From Deinococcus radiotolerans (lineage in GTDB: Bacteria > Deinococcota > Deinococci > Deinococcales > Deinococcaceae): a stretch of 64,000 nt of DNA. The stretch lies in the NCBI RefSeq assembly GCF_014647435.1, contig NZ_BMPE01000013.1, forward strand, positions 30,568 through 94,567, in the 5' to 3' direction. Every line of letters begins with the position of its first letter. The stretch's first letter is position 1. The position numbers and the translations under genes are program-made. Shown here piece by piece: positions 52,502 to 63,717 of the stretch. The notes below the pieces were generated by a model, which was given only the letters and a program-made list of their open reading frames with translations, did not search any database and was not told the origin of the DNA.

Positions 52502-53277
52502 ATGGCGATGCGCGTGGTGTTCCCGGCGGATTATTTCCAGGTGCGGCGGCCTGATGAGGCGTTCGCGGATCAGGCAGCAGCCTTCGCGGCGCGCGGCTGG
52601 AATGTGTCCGCGCTGGATGAGCAGGGAATGTTCCGGCCTGCCCTGCTGCCCGGTGAGACGGTGCTCTACCGGGGCTGGATGCTGGACAGCGCGGGCTACC
52701 GGGCGTTCGTGGACGCTGTTGAGGGGGCGGGCGCGCGGGTGCTGACGTCGCTGGACGCGTACCTGGCGGCGCATCACCTGCCGCGCTGGGCGCCCCTGCT
52801 GGCAGACGTCACGCCGAAGACGATGTGTTTCACGGATCTGAGTGATTTGCCGGAGCAGCTGGCCGCGCTGGGGTGGGACGGGTTCTTCGTGAAGGATTTC
52901 GTGAAGTCCCTGAAGACCGGGCCGGGCAGCCGGATCACGCGGCCCGGGCAGATCGGGGAGCTGCTGGAACGGATGGCGCAGTTCCGGGGTCAGATTGAGG
53001 GCGGCGTGTGCGTACGCCGCGTGGAGGAGCTGGATCCGGCATCGGAGGAGCGGTTCTTTGTACGTGAGGGGCAAACGTTCCGCGCGGATGGTTCGGCAGT
53101 CCCGGAGGTGGTGCGTGTGGTGGCGGGGCGCGTGCCGTCGCCTTTCTTCTCAGTGGATGTGGCGCGGCGGGCGGACGGGGCCTGCGGGTGGTGGAAGTCG
53201 GGGACGGGCAAGTGTCGGACTTGGTGGGCTGGACGCCCGAGCAGTTCATGGCCGTCTGGGATGGTGGGCCGGGCTGA
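52502..53277 (+). pseudogene. ATP-grasp domain protein with a C-terminal frameshift
   Basis: The -10 box TACACT (52489-52494) lies seven bases before ATG 52502. The protein MAMRVVFPADYFQV... has ATP-grasp features GWDGFFVKDFVKSLKTGPGS and EERFFVREGQTF. After FFSVDVARRADGA the frame turns to Trp/Ser/Arg nonsense (ending at 53326). One frame over, from 53182, the sequence reads LRVVEVGDGQVSDLVGWTPE, then QFMAVWDGG, and stops at 53275-53277, a natural end. A single missing base at about 53180 explains this. Either a real pseudogene or a sequencing error. Substrate unknown. Confidence 0.75.
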
Positions 53278-53393
53278 TCAGCGTGGCAGGGTGCCGGCCC
53301 TCGAAGGGTTCTGCATGCTCTGCTGAGCAAGCGCCCATAAATCCGGGTAAGAAAACAGGTGCTTTTCCCTGAGCGTTAGGCAGCGCGTGGCGG

Positions 53394-53880
53394 TCAGGTC
53401 GGGTTCCTGCGTGGCGCAGCGCTTCTGCCCACCCAGGTCAGCCGCATAGGGTGCAGGGCGTCCAGCGCCCGGGCGAAGCGCGTCTCGGGGGTGGCGCGGG
53501 TCTCGAATTCGGCGGGCAGGACGTGGAACGCCTGAGCCTGATCGGGGGGCAGCAGGCCGGACAATGGCCGGGCGGCGTCGGCTGCCGCCTGCGCGGCCTG
53601 CTGATCGTCCGGCGCGGCGAAGTACAGGGCCCCAGCGTGGAGTTCCACGAGGTCATGCGCGAGCAGCAGGCGCGTCACGTATTCTGGGTCCGTGCCGGGC
53701 GGGGTAGATTCGCCCAGCGCCTGCGCCATCAGGGCCAAATGATCGGAGTGCTCAGCGCTGTTCTCCGCACGGAATGCGTCGTGCAGGTGCGGGCTGCTCA
53801 CGGATGTGCTTGAGGCGGTCGCAGGTGAACAGGAAGGCAACTTGCTGCTGGAGCCGGTCGGAGGTGGTTATCTGCACCAC
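53394..53880 (-). pseudogene. HD-domain hydrolase, frameshifted
   Basis: Minus strand. From GTG at 53880 one frame reads ITTSDRLQQQVAFLFTCDRL, then KHIREQPAP, and the neighbouring frame continues HLHDAFRAENSAEHSDHLAL, MAQALGE, VTRLLLAHDLVELHAGALYFA. Together they make the start of a YfbR-like HD phosphohydrolase (His in AEHSDH, HD in AHDLVE). The shift is near 53785. The C-terminus (LHPMRLTWVGRSAAPRRNPT) also looks shortened compared with the family. Likely inactive unless the shift is a sequencing error. Confidence 0.65.
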
Positions 53881-53954
53881 AGGGCAGAAGGGCCTGTGCG
53901 GGCGCCAGGGGCTGCGCCGTCGTCGCGCTTCAGGCTGCGGCGCGGCCCAGGGGG

Positions 53955-54368
53955 TCAGAGGTCCAGTTCGCCTTCTTCTTCGCCCCACCAGTTCACGCGC
54001 CGGGCCCTGACGGTGATCATGGTCAGGCCGGGGGTGTCCAGGCCGTCTTTGAACCACTGCGTGAGGGATTCCTGCCAGTGGGGTTCCATGGTGGGCCGGT
54101 GGGTGGTGAGGGTCGCGTCGCCCTGCACGGCGATGAACAGGAAGGGCTTGTTCGACTGGAAGCCCAGTTGCACGTTCTTGTTCTGCTCGATGTCGCGCGC
54201 GGCGCGGCCGTCCGCCCAGGTGAAGAAGTGGCTGGTGCCGTCGTAGTCGACCTCGCCGTTGTTGCTCATGGGCCTTGAGGCGAGGTGTCCGTAGGCGGTG
54301 GTGGTGGTCAGGAGGCCGTAGTCGAGGCCGCGCATGAGGCGCGCGAGGTCTTTCAGAGTGCCGGGCAT
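53955..54368 (-). CDS. pyridoxamine 5'-phosphate oxidase-like general stress protein
   Basis: A 137-residue split-barrel flavin-binding protein: YGLLTTTTAYGHLASRPMSN, FFTWADGRAARDIEQNKNVQL, FIAVQGDATL. This is the general stress protein 26 type, which binds FMN or FAD, with no pyridoxamine oxidase activity expected. The -10 box TACGAT six bases before the ATG supports the start. Confidence 0.9.
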   Translation of the reverse strand: MPGTLKDLARLMRGLDYGLLTTTTAYGHLASRPMSNNGEVDYDGTSHFFTWADGRAARDIEQNKNVQLGFQSNKPFLFIAVQGDATLTTHRPTMEPHWQESLTQWFKDGLDTPGLTMITVRARRVNWWGEEEGELDL

Positions 54369-54446
54369 GGGCCGATCGTACGGGGCGCGCGGGACCAGAG
54401 GATGACGTGGGGTTCACCAGACGCTGGGGCAGCGTGCGGCGGGCCT

Positions 54447-54926
54447 TCACGTTGCCGCGGGCCAGGATTCACCGCTGATGGGGTCTCGTTCAGGGTCGGG
54501 CAGGGCGGCTATGCGCGCCTGGGCCCCTTGGGGGTCGGTGGTTTCGGGACGGCAGGTGTCCCAGTCGCGGCCGCCGGCGTACGCGCCGATCACGAGCAGA
54601 TCTGCGCTGCTGCCGTCGTTGCGGTGGCCAGTGCCGGCCGGAAGGGTGAGGGCGTCCCCGGCGGTGACGGTGACCTGTGGGCCGCCCTCGCCGCCCAGAG
54701 TCAGGTGCGCCTGCCCGCGTGCGATGACCAGGACCTCGTGCGCGGTGGAGTGGTAGTGCGTGAAGGGGTAGATGCCGTTCTGCCAGGCGTTCGTCCAGCC
54801 GTTCGCGGCGAGGTGCGCCTGCATCTGGGCGGGTGTGCCGCTCAGCGCGGCGCGGTACAGCCGGGCGGGCTGGGGGTTGTTCGGGACGCGGCCGCGGGGC
54901 GGCAGGGGCAGGAGGTCGGGGGGCAT
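54447..54926 (-). CDS. cupin domain protein
   Basis: A 159-residue protein with a single cupin barrel: FTHYHSTAHEVLVIARGQAH (metal-binding His, His, Glu region), LTLGGEGGPQVTVTAGDALT, LPAGTGHRN (second His). It resembles cupins of the sugar isomerase/dioxygenase superfamily; substrate unknown. TACGCT five bases before the ATG is its -10 box. Divergent from the aldo/keto reductase gene. Confidence 0.88.
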   Translation of the reverse strand: MPPDLLPLPPRGRVPNNPQPARLYRAALSGTPAQMQAHLAANGWTNAWQNGIYPFTHYHSTAHEVLVIARGQAHLTLGGEGGPQVTVTAGDALTLPAGTGHRNDGSSADLLVIGAYAGGRDWDTCRPETTDPQGAQARIAALPDPERDPISGESWPAAT

Positions 54927-54960
54927 GGCGCAGCGTACGTCGGGCGGGCCCCTCCCCCTT

Positions 54961-54982
54961 TCTGAATCCTTTCAGATAGCAT
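54961..54982 (+). promoter_or_regulatory. palindrome and -10 box before the aldo/keto reductase gene
   Basis: TCTGAATCCTTTCAGA (54961-54976) is a perfect inverted repeat with a four-base centre, directly abutting the -10 box TAGCAT (54977-54982), with ATG five bases later. Placement fits a repressor site. Confidence 0.5.
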
Positions 54983-54987
54983 GGGGC

Positions 54988-55911
54988 ATGCGAACTCAGA
55001 AGCTGGGCGTGAGTGATCTGATGGTGCCGGTGGTCGCGGTGGGCTGCATGCGCATCGACGGGATGGAGCAGCAGGCGGCCGCGCGGCTGATCGGCACGGC
55101 GCTGGAACACGGCGCGAACTTCTTCGATCACGCCGACATCTACGGCGCCGGGCGCAGCGAGGAGGTCTTCGCGGACGCGGTGGGCATGAGTTCCAGCGTC
55201 CGCGAGGGCCTGATCCTTCAGTCCAAGTGCGGCATTCGCCCGGACGTTCACACCTTCGACTTCTCGCGCGAGCACATCCTGGCGTCCGTGGACGGCATCC
55301 TGAGGCGCCTGCGCACCGACTACCTGGACGTGCTGCTGCTGCACCGCCCGGACGCCCTGGTGGAACCCGAGGAGGTCGCCGCCGCCTTCGACCAGCTGGA
55401 GCAGGAGGGCAAGGTACGGCACTTCGGCGTGTCGAACCAGCACCCCCGACAGATCGAACTGCTGAAGCGGTACGTGCGTCAGCCCCTGGTGGCGAATCAG
55501 CTGCAGCTGAGCATCACGAACGCCACGATGATCACCAGCGGCCTGAACGTGAACATGGAGAATGCCGAGGCCGTGAACCGCGACGGGGGCGTGCTCGACT
55601 ACTGCCGCCTGCACGACATCACCATCCAGCCGTGGTCACCGTTCCAGTTCGGGTTCTTCGAGGGTGTGTTCATCGGGCACGCGAAGTTCCCCGAGCTGAA
55701 CGCGAAACTGGATGAACTGGCCGCGCGGTACGGCGTGAGCAGCACGACGATCGCCATGGCGTGGCTGCTGCGTCACCCGGCGCGGATGCAGCCCGTGACC
55801 GGCACGACCACACCCGAGCGCCTCGCGGACTGCCTGCGCGCGGCGGACGTCACCCTGACACGCGAGGAATGGTACGGCCTGCTCCTCGCGGCGGGCAACA
55901 CCCTGCCCTGA
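54988..55911 (+). CDS. aldo/keto reductase
   Basis: A 307-residue NADPH-dependent oxidoreductase, TIM barrel. Catalytic tetrad: Asp47 and Tyr52 (FFDHADIYG), Lys80 (LQSKCG), His119 (LLLHRPD). The sequence resembles the YdhF-type (AKR) group. ATG at 54988 fits the leaderless promoter. Reduces an aldehyde or ketone, substrate unknown. Confidence 0.93.
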   Translation: MRTQKLGVSDLMVPVVAVGCMRIDGMEQQAAARLIGTALEHGANFFDHADIYGAGRSEEVFADAVGMSSSVREGLILQSKCGIRPDVHTFDFSREHILASVDGILRRLRTDYLDVLLLHRPDALVEPEEVAAAFDQLEQEGKVRHFGVSNQHPRQIELLKRYVRQPLVANQLQLSITNATMITSGLNVNMENAEAVNRDGGVLDYCRLHDITIQPWSPFQFGFFEGVFIGHAKFPELNAKLDELAARYGVSSTTIAMAWLLRHPARMQPVTGTTTPERLADCLRAADVTLTREEWYGLLLAAGNTLP

Positions 55912-55939
55912 CCGGGAGCCGCCCGCTTATGCTGCGGGC

Positions 55940-56545
<606 letters not shown>

Positions 56546-56554
56546 ACTGCGCGC

Positions 56555-57616
56555 ATGAGACGCAGGGTGTGGGTGGCGGCGCTCGTGGCCGGCGGAGCGC
56601 TCCTGAGCGGCTGCGCGGACGTGCGGTACCTGTCGCAGGCGGCCGGCGGGCAGCTGGACCTGCTGCGCCGAGCCCGGCCAGTCGCGGAGGTGCTGGCGGA
56701 CCCGGGCACCCCGGCAGGCGTGCGGCGGCGCCTGCAACTGGCGTCGGACGTGCGGGCGTTCGCCGTGGCGCCGGAAGCGGCGGGCGGGCTGGGCCTACCG
56801 GATCACGGGTCCTTCCTGAAGTACGTGGACGTGGGGCGGCCGTACGTGGTGTGGAACGTCTTCTCCGCGCCGGAATTCAGCGTGACGCTAGACACGTCGT
56901 GCTTCCCGGTGGCGGGCTGCGTGGGCTACCGCGGGTACTTCACAGAGTCGGCGGCGCAGGCGTACGCGCAGCAGCGGCGCGCAGCGGGCCGGGACGTGAA
57001 CGTGGACGGCGTGAGCGCCTACTCCACGCTGGGGTACCTGAAAGACCCAGTGCTGTCCACCATGCTGAGTTACCCGGACGCGACCCTGATCCGCACGATC
57101 ATTCATGAACTCTCCCACCCGAGCCTGTACGTACCGGGCGACACGGTCTTCAACGAGTCGTACGCCACGGCCGTTGAGGAAGAGGGCATGCGCCGCTGGC
57201 TGGACCAGCACGGCACGCCCGAACTGCGTGAACAGGACCAGCTGGCGCAGGCACGTCAGGCGGACTTCGAGGCGCTGCTGCTCGGCACCCGCGCGCGACT
57301 GGAGGCCCTGTACGCCCAGTCCGGCTTGACCGAGGCGGCCCGCCGGGAACGCAAGGCCGAGGTGCTGACCGACATGGATGCCCGCTACGCCGCCCTGAAG
57401 GCCACCTGGGGCGGGTACGCAGGTTACGACGCGTTCTTCGCGCGGAGCGTGAACAACGCGACGCTGGGCGCTGTGGCCGCCTACGCCACCCTGGTCCCGG
57501 ACTTCCAGGCGCTCCTCGCCCACGTGAACGGTCACCTGCCCACCTTCATCGAAGCCGCCCGCGTGTGCAGCCGCCGCCCGCAGGCGGAACGCGCCGCGTG
57601 CCTGCGCGGAACCTGA
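56555..57616 (+). CDS. predicted zinc aminopeptidase lipoprotein
   Basis: A 353-residue protein; lipobox LLSGC, Cys20. The HExxH motif is HELSH (184-188) and the third ligand probably lies in NESYATAVEEEG. It matches the family of predicted aminopeptidases (COG4324 type). It begins ten bases after the channel gene, but TAGACT six bases before the ATG suggests its own start site. Confidence 0.85.
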   Translation: MRRRVWVAALVAGGALLSGCADVRYLSQAAGGQLDLLRRARPVAEVLADPGTPAGVRRRLQLASDVRAFAVAPEAAGGLGLPDHGSFLKYVDVGRPYVVWNVFSAPEFSVTLDTSCFPVAGCVGYRGYFTESAAQAYAQQRRAAGRDVNVDGVSAYSTLGYLKDPVLSTMLSYPDATLIRTIIHELSHPSLYVPGDTVFNESYATAVEEEGMRRWLDQHGTPELREQDQLAQARQADFEALLLGTRARLEALYAQSGLTEAARRERKAEVLTDMDARYAALKATWGGYAGYDAFFARSVNNATLGAVAAYATLVPDFQALLAHVNGHLPTFIEAARVCSRRPQAERAACLRGT

Positions 57617-57956
57617 CCGGTCCGCTCATGACCGGCGCGGCCTGAGCGTCCAGAACGCCACTGCGCGTGAGAGGTGTCCCTCACCCGGCGGGCCGAGGCG
57701 TCTGGTAGCAGCGGCCCGGCGCCGCTCGCCGCGCCCGCGGCGCGCCCGGGCTGCGGGTGAGCGGCGCGTGACGCGGCCCTGAACCGCGTGAACGCGCCGT
57801 GCGCTGCGCCTGAGGGAAGGCCCGGCACACACTTGAGCCGCAGCCCAGGAAAGCCGCAGCTTCACCCCGCAAGGTGATGAGCAGGAACAGCCCAGAGCGG
57901 TCGTTCACTCTCACTGCCCGGCCTGCACTGGCCGCGCAACCCTGAAGAGGTGTCCC
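57617..57956. other. intergenic region without a supported gene
   Basis: 340 bases, very GC-rich (blocks such as CGCCGCGCCCGCGGCGCGCC) in the first two thirds, more mixed towards the secreted-protein gene. I see no coding region and no clear promoter. Confidence 0.5.
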
Positions 57957-58886
57957 ATGCGTCAAGAGAATGCCCCCCGCCTGCCCCTCCGCCGTCCCCT
58001 GCTGGGCCTGCTCACGCTGAGCCTGCTGGCCGCACCGGCACTGGCCCAATCCGCCGATCCCACCCCGGCCACCCCCAACCTGGGCCTGCCCAGCACCACG
58101 GCGCCCGTCACGCCCCCGCAGACGCCCGCCCCCGCCGACACCACCTCAGCGGAGACCACGCTAACCGAGACAGCGGCCGGGACCGCCCCCGCCGATCCTG
58201 CACCGACTGACACCGCGCCCGCCGATTCAGCTCCCGCGGAGACGGCCCCGGCCGACACCAGTCCCACTGAGGCGCCCGCCAACACCGATGCCCCCGCCGG
58301 CACGACGTCTGACGCCGAAGCTGCGCCCAGCAGCCTGCCTCAGGCGGGCAGCGTGAAGGTTCCCGAACTGGACGGCGAGGAGCTGCTGAAGACGGTTCCC
58401 ACCGTGCTGGGCGAGGCCCTGATCTACAAGGGTGACGCGCCGGACGCCCTGGCCCGCACCGCGCAGGCCCTGACGGCCGAGGGCTACCAGGCCAGCAGCG
58501 AGGCGCCCCAGGCGGACGCGGCGGGCGTGACCACCCTGACCCTCACGAAGGACGATCAGCAGTTCCAGCTGACCGAGCGCAGCACCATGGGCCTGACCGT
58601 CGTGGCTCTCGCCCGCGTGCCGGATAGTGCGCCCGCCCCTGCGGCGGCTGAGACGCCCGCCCCGGGCAGTTCCCCGACCACCGACGCCGCGCCCGCTGAG
58701 CCTGCTCCGGACGCCACCCCGGCAGAGGCGGCCCCTGCGGAGACCGCGCCTGCCGAGCCCGCCCCGAGCGAGCCAGCACCGCCCGCGCCGACTGAACCGG
58801 CGCCCACGGAGCCCATACCGGGCAACCCGGCCCCAGCGGACCCCGTGGCGCCCCCCGCGCCCGTCACGCCGCCCAGCCTGCCCTGA
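57957..58886 (+). CDS. secreted Pro/Ala/Thr-rich protein with a small central domain
   Basis: A 309-residue protein; signal peptide ends at ALAQSA. Two long Ala/Pro/Thr/Glu low-complexity arms (about 30-125 and 225-309) flank a ~95-residue globular segment: VKVPELDGEELLKTVPTVLG, LARTAQALTAEGYQASSE, TLTLTKDDQQFQLTERSTMG. Family unknown. GAGG precedes the ATG. A T-tailed terminator follows. Confidence 0.75.
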   Translation: MRQENAPRLPLRRPLLGLLTLSLLAAPALAQSADPTPATPNLGLPSTTAPVTPPQTPAPADTTSAETTLTETAAGTAPADPAPTDTAPADSAPAETAPADTSPTEAPANTDAPAGTTSDAEAAPSSLPQAGSVKVPELDGEELLKTVPTVLGEALIYKGDAPDALARTAQALTAEGYQASSEAPQADAAGVTTLTLTKDDQQFQLTERSTMGLTVVALARVPDSAPAPAAAETPAPGSSPTTDAAPAEPAPDATPAEAAPAETAPAEPAPSEPAPPAPTEPAPTEPIPGNPAPADPVAPPAPVTPPSLP

Positions 58887-58911
58887 GCGCCACGCTCCTC
58901 CAGATTCACAG

Positions 58912-58937
58912 CCGCCCCCTGACCGGGGCGGTTTTTG
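58912..58937 (+). terminator. intrinsic terminator
   Basis: CCGCCCC (58912-58918) pairs with GGGGCGG (58925-58931), followed by TTTTT. Confidence 0.85.
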
Positions 58938-59141
58938 CATTTACCCCTCCCCTCATTACGAGAAGCCAGGTCTGCTGGCGGTTCGCGCGGCGCCTGCGCG
59001 GCCCGAGGACGGTGGGCACATATCCAGTTGGTAGACGAACTGCGGCCTCCCAGGCCACATGGAAGAACCTGCGGGCGTCCGGAGAGTGAGCGAGGCACCT
59101 GGCCTACGCCCGCTACTGCGCGGTGCGTCAGGTCAAGGAGA
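58938..59141. other. intergenic region with a tRNA-like fragment
   Basis: No gene supported. About 59018-59065 contains CAGTTGGTAGA and GGCCTCCCAGGCC, reminiscent of the D-loop and anticodon arm of a glycine (CCC) tRNA, but there is no T-loop and no matching acceptor stem. GCGGGCGT and ACGCCCGC nearby form an eight-bp inverted repeat. Confidence 0.35.
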
Positions 59142-59170
59142 CGCCGCCCATCCTGTCTGGACGGGCGGCG
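59142..59170 (-). terminator. hairpin after rplY
   Basis: CGCCGCCC (59142-59149) and GGGCGGCG (59163-59170), a perfect eight-bp stem just beyond the rplY stop. No T-run on the minus strand. Confidence 0.5.
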
Positions 59171-59186
59171 CTCGGAGCGGTGAGGG

Positions 59187-59903
59187 TTACTCTTCGCTCT
59201 TCTCTTCGGTGCTTTCGGTTTCGCCTTCGGTCTCGCTGGCGGCTTCGGCCTTGGCTTCCTCGACCGTGGCGTCGCCTTCGAGGATCGCGGCGGCGGCTTC
59301 CTCGCTGATCTCGCCAGCGGCGACCAGACCGGCCACCTGGGCGGCCTGCTGCTCAGCGGCGGCTTCGCCTTCGCTGAGGCGGGGCGGCAGGACGCTGATC
59401 ACGACCTGCTCGGTGTCACCGGCCAGCTTCACGCCGTCGGGCAGTTTGACCTGACCGGCGGTGACGTGGTCACCGATGTTCAGCTTGGTGACGTCCACGA
59501 CGAGTTCCTGGGGGATGCGGCGGGGGCCGGGCGCGATGACGCTCAGGTTGTGAACGACGATGTCCACGAGGCCGCCCATGACTTCGCCCTGGCTCTTACC
59601 CTTGGTGTGCACGGGGACGTTCACTTCGACGGGTTCACCGTAGGTGACCATGTAGAAGTCCACGTGGATGGGGGTGCGCTTGCGCTTGTCCATCTGCACG
59701 GTCTTGACCAGCGCGGGGAAGGTCTCGCCGCCTTCGATGGTGATGTCGAACAGGCCGGTGGTGCTGGTCTGGCGGAAGGCGCGGTCGAAGGCCTTCTTGT
59801 CGATGGTGAAGGAGACGTTCTTCTCCTTGTTGTAGGCGACGGCGGGGATCAGGCCGTCAGCGAGCTTTTCCTGGCTCTTGCGGGGTTTGGCGTTCAGTTC
59901 CAT
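59187..59903 (-). CDS. rplY: 50S ribosomal protein L25, Ctc (long) form
   Basis: A 238-residue protein that binds 5S rRNA. The N-terminal domain begins MELNAKPRKSQEKLADGLIP; the second (TL5/Ctc) domain includes PVHTKGKSQGEVMGGLVDIV and IPQELVVDVTKLNIGDH. The C-terminal ~50 residues (Ala/Glu-rich, ending ESTEEKSEE) extend beyond the usual Ctc form, as in the long Deinococcus protein. ATG at 59903 has AAGGAG upstream. Confidence 0.93.
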   Translation of the reverse strand: MELNAKPRKSQEKLADGLIPAVAYNKEKNVSFTIDKKAFDRAFRQTSTTGLFDITIEGGETFPALVKTVQMDKRKRTPIHVDFYMVTYGEPVEVNVPVHTKGKSQGEVMGGLVDIVVHNLSVIAPGPRRIPQELVVDVTKLNIGDHVTAGQVKLPDGVKLAGDTEQVVISVLPPRLSEGEAAAEQQAAQVAGLVAAGEISEEAAAAILEGDATVEEAKAEAASETEGETESTEEKSEE

Positions 59904-60132
59904 GTGCTCTTTCTCCTTCGGGGACGTTCTTCGCCGCCTCACTCTCGCCGCGCGGGTCCGCTCGGGGCGGGGCGGGGGGCGGGCGTGCAACCGTGACAGC
60001 ATAGCAAACGCGCGTAGCCCGGTGGAAGGGTTCTGCGGGGCTCTGCTAGACTCTGTGGCGTTGCCGCGCGGCTCCCCCACCCAGGGCACCGGGTGTTCGG
60101 AGGCGGCCCCGGACGAAAGACAAGGAGAAGAC

Positions 60133-60690
60133 ATGATCAGTGTGACTGAACTGCGCAACGGCACGAAAGTGGAAATGGACGGCGGCCTGTGGGAATGCCT
60201 GGAGTACTCGCATCTGAAGATGGGCCGCGGCGGCGCGAAGGTCGTCACGAAGTTCCGCAACATGGAAACCGGCAGCATCGTGGACCGCACCTTCAACAGC
60301 GGTGAGAAGCTGCAGGACATCTACGTGGAAGGCAAGAAGATGCAGTACCTCTACCCCGACGGTGAGGACTTCGTGTTCATGGACCTGGACACCTTCGACC
60401 AGATCACGCTGGGCAAGGGCCTGGTGAGTGACGCGGCGAAGTTCATGAAGGAGAACACTGAGGTGGAAGTCGCGATGTACGGCGAGAAGCCCCTGAGCAT
60501 CACGCTGCCTAACCAGGTGATCCTGAAGATCGTGCAGACCGACCCCGGCGTGCGCGGCGACACGGTGTCGGGCGGCACGAAGCCCGCCACGCTGGAAACT
60601 GGCGCTGTGGTGCAGGTGCCCCTGTTCGTGGAGCAGGACACGAACGTGAAGGTGGACACCCGCACGGGTCAGTACCTCAGCCGCGCGTAA
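60133..60690 (+). CDS. efp: elongation factor P
   Basis: A 185-residue EF-P that relieves ribosome stalling at proline runs: MISVTELRNGTKVEMDGGLW, HLKMGRGGAKV, GVRGDTVSGGTKPATLETGA, TNVKVDTRTGQYLSRA. The tip residue is Arg32, as in Thermus, rather than a modified lysine. AAGGAG precedes the ATG; a -10-like TAGACT lies at about 60048. Useful here given the many proline-rich proteins in the window. Confidence 0.96.
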   Translation: MISVTELRNGTKVEMDGGLWECLEYSHLKMGRGGAKVVTKFRNMETGSIVDRTFNSGEKLQDIYVEGKKMQYLYPDGEDFVFMDLDTFDQITLGKGLVSDAAKFMKENTEVEVAMYGEKPLSITLPNQVILKIVQTDPGVRGDTVSGGTKPATLETGAVVQVPLFVEQDTNVKVDTRTGQYLSRA

Positions 60691-60752
60691 ATGACGTGAG
60701 GTGCGTGCGCCGCCCCCGGAGTTGTCCGGCGGGCGGCGTCCTCATTTCCCGT

Positions 60753-60782
60753 TAGACTCAGTTCAGCCAAACGAGCGTTAGG
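60753..60782 (+). promoter_or_regulatory. accB-accC promoter with TetR-type operator
   Basis: The -10 box TAGACT (60753-60758) is followed by CCAAACGAGCGTTAGG (60767-60782), the reverse complement of the CCTAACGNNCGTTTGG motif at the other two sites. It would lie over the transcription start. Confidence 0.65.
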
Positions 60783-60870
60783 CTGCGGGTAACACCCCCT
60801 CTCACCCTGCACAGGGCATGATTGGGGGCAGCGTCAACCGCAGAACCCAGACGACCTTCAAGGAGGGGCC

Positions 60871-61416
<546 letters not shown>

Positions 61417-61599
61417 GTGCGGTAAGCCGGAGGCGAACCCGAGCGGACCTGAACGGCTGCACCGCAGCGCGAGCAGCAACAGGTTCAGAGTCGCGCAGAT
61501 GAAGGGCCGGGCCGGGCGATGATCCCGGCGTGCCCCGCAAGTCGGAGCGGCACTGAACCCAGCCGATTGACGTTCGTCTCCCAGCCGCTGGAGGCATGC

Positions 61600-62937
<1,338 letters not shown>

Positions 62938-62943
62938 GCAGCC

Positions 62944-63579
62944 GTGACGGACTCGCAGAGGCAGGCGCCTAGGGCTCACCCGGCGTCTGCCTCTGCGGCG
63001 TTGGCGGCGCGGGACGCCCTGCTGTCGCGCCTGTGTGGCCGACCGTGGCCGGAGGGTGTGCTGCTGGACGCGCTGAGCCTCTCCCCTGCCCTGGACGTGC
63101 TGGATGTGGGGGCCGGGGACGGCCGGCTGGTGCGGGAGCTGGCGCGGCGGGGGCATGCGGGCCGGGTGGTGGGGGTCGATCCCACGCCGGGGCCGGGCGT
63201 GCAGCCCGCGTCGGCAGAGGCGCTCCCCTTCCCGGACGCGAGTTTCGACGTGGTGCTGTTCGCGCGGGTCCTGGCGCACCTGCCCGATCAGGCACGGGCG
63301 CTGGCCGAGGCGCGGCGCGTGCTGCGGCCTGGCGGACAGATCTGGGGCGCCGCGCACGGCCCGGTGCACCTGCGGGCCACCTGGGCGGCCCTGGGCCAGT
63401 CCCTCGCGCCAGGGGACACGCCACCGAAACCCGCGTTGACCGTCACCTGCCCGCTCACGGTGACCGGTGACGATGCCCGCTTCCTGCTGGGCACGTACGG
63501 GCAGGTAGCCGACGTGCCGGGTCACCTCTTCCCCATTCGGGACACCGCGCAGCTGCTGGTCTGGTCGCTAATCCCGTGA
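62944..63579 (+). CDS. class I SAM-dependent methyltransferase
   Basis: A 211-residue protein beginning with GTG six bases after the accC stop. SAM motif I is LDVLDVGAGDGRLVRELARR, then VVGVDPTPG, ASFDVVLFARVLAHLPDQ, LAEARRVLRPGGQIWG. Of the Methyltransf_11 type; substrate unknown. Probably co-transcribed with accC. Confidence 0.88.
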   Translation: MTDSQRQAPRAHPASASAALAARDALLSRLCGRPWPEGVLLDALSLSPALDVLDVGAGDGRLVRELARRGHAGRVVGVDPTPGPGVQPASAEALPFPDASFDVVLFARVLAHLPDQARALAEARRVLRPGGQIWGAAHGPVHLRATWAALGQSLAPGDTPPKPALTVTCPLTVTGDDARFLLGTYGQVADVPGHLFPIRDTAQLLVWSLIP

Positions 63580-63717
63580 AACGGGTTCCCACTCGCATCT
63601 GCTCGGACCCAGCGGCTTTGTAAGCCATTCAATCGGAGTTCGTTTGAGGTCAGCTGGCCAGTCGGCGCGCCACGCGGCCAGTTTCTCCCCTGTGCGGCGG
63701 GGCGCATGCTGCGGGCA

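Noticed and set aside
53371..53380. GAGCGTTAGG, matching half of the carboxylase/TetR operator
   Set aside because: Only one half-site matches, and it lies after the broken genes rather than at a promoter.
59018..59115. tRNA-Gly(CCC)-like sequence
   Set aside because: D-loop-like and anticodon-arm-like pieces are present, but there is no T-loop and no acceptor stem pairing at the right distance. At most a remnant.
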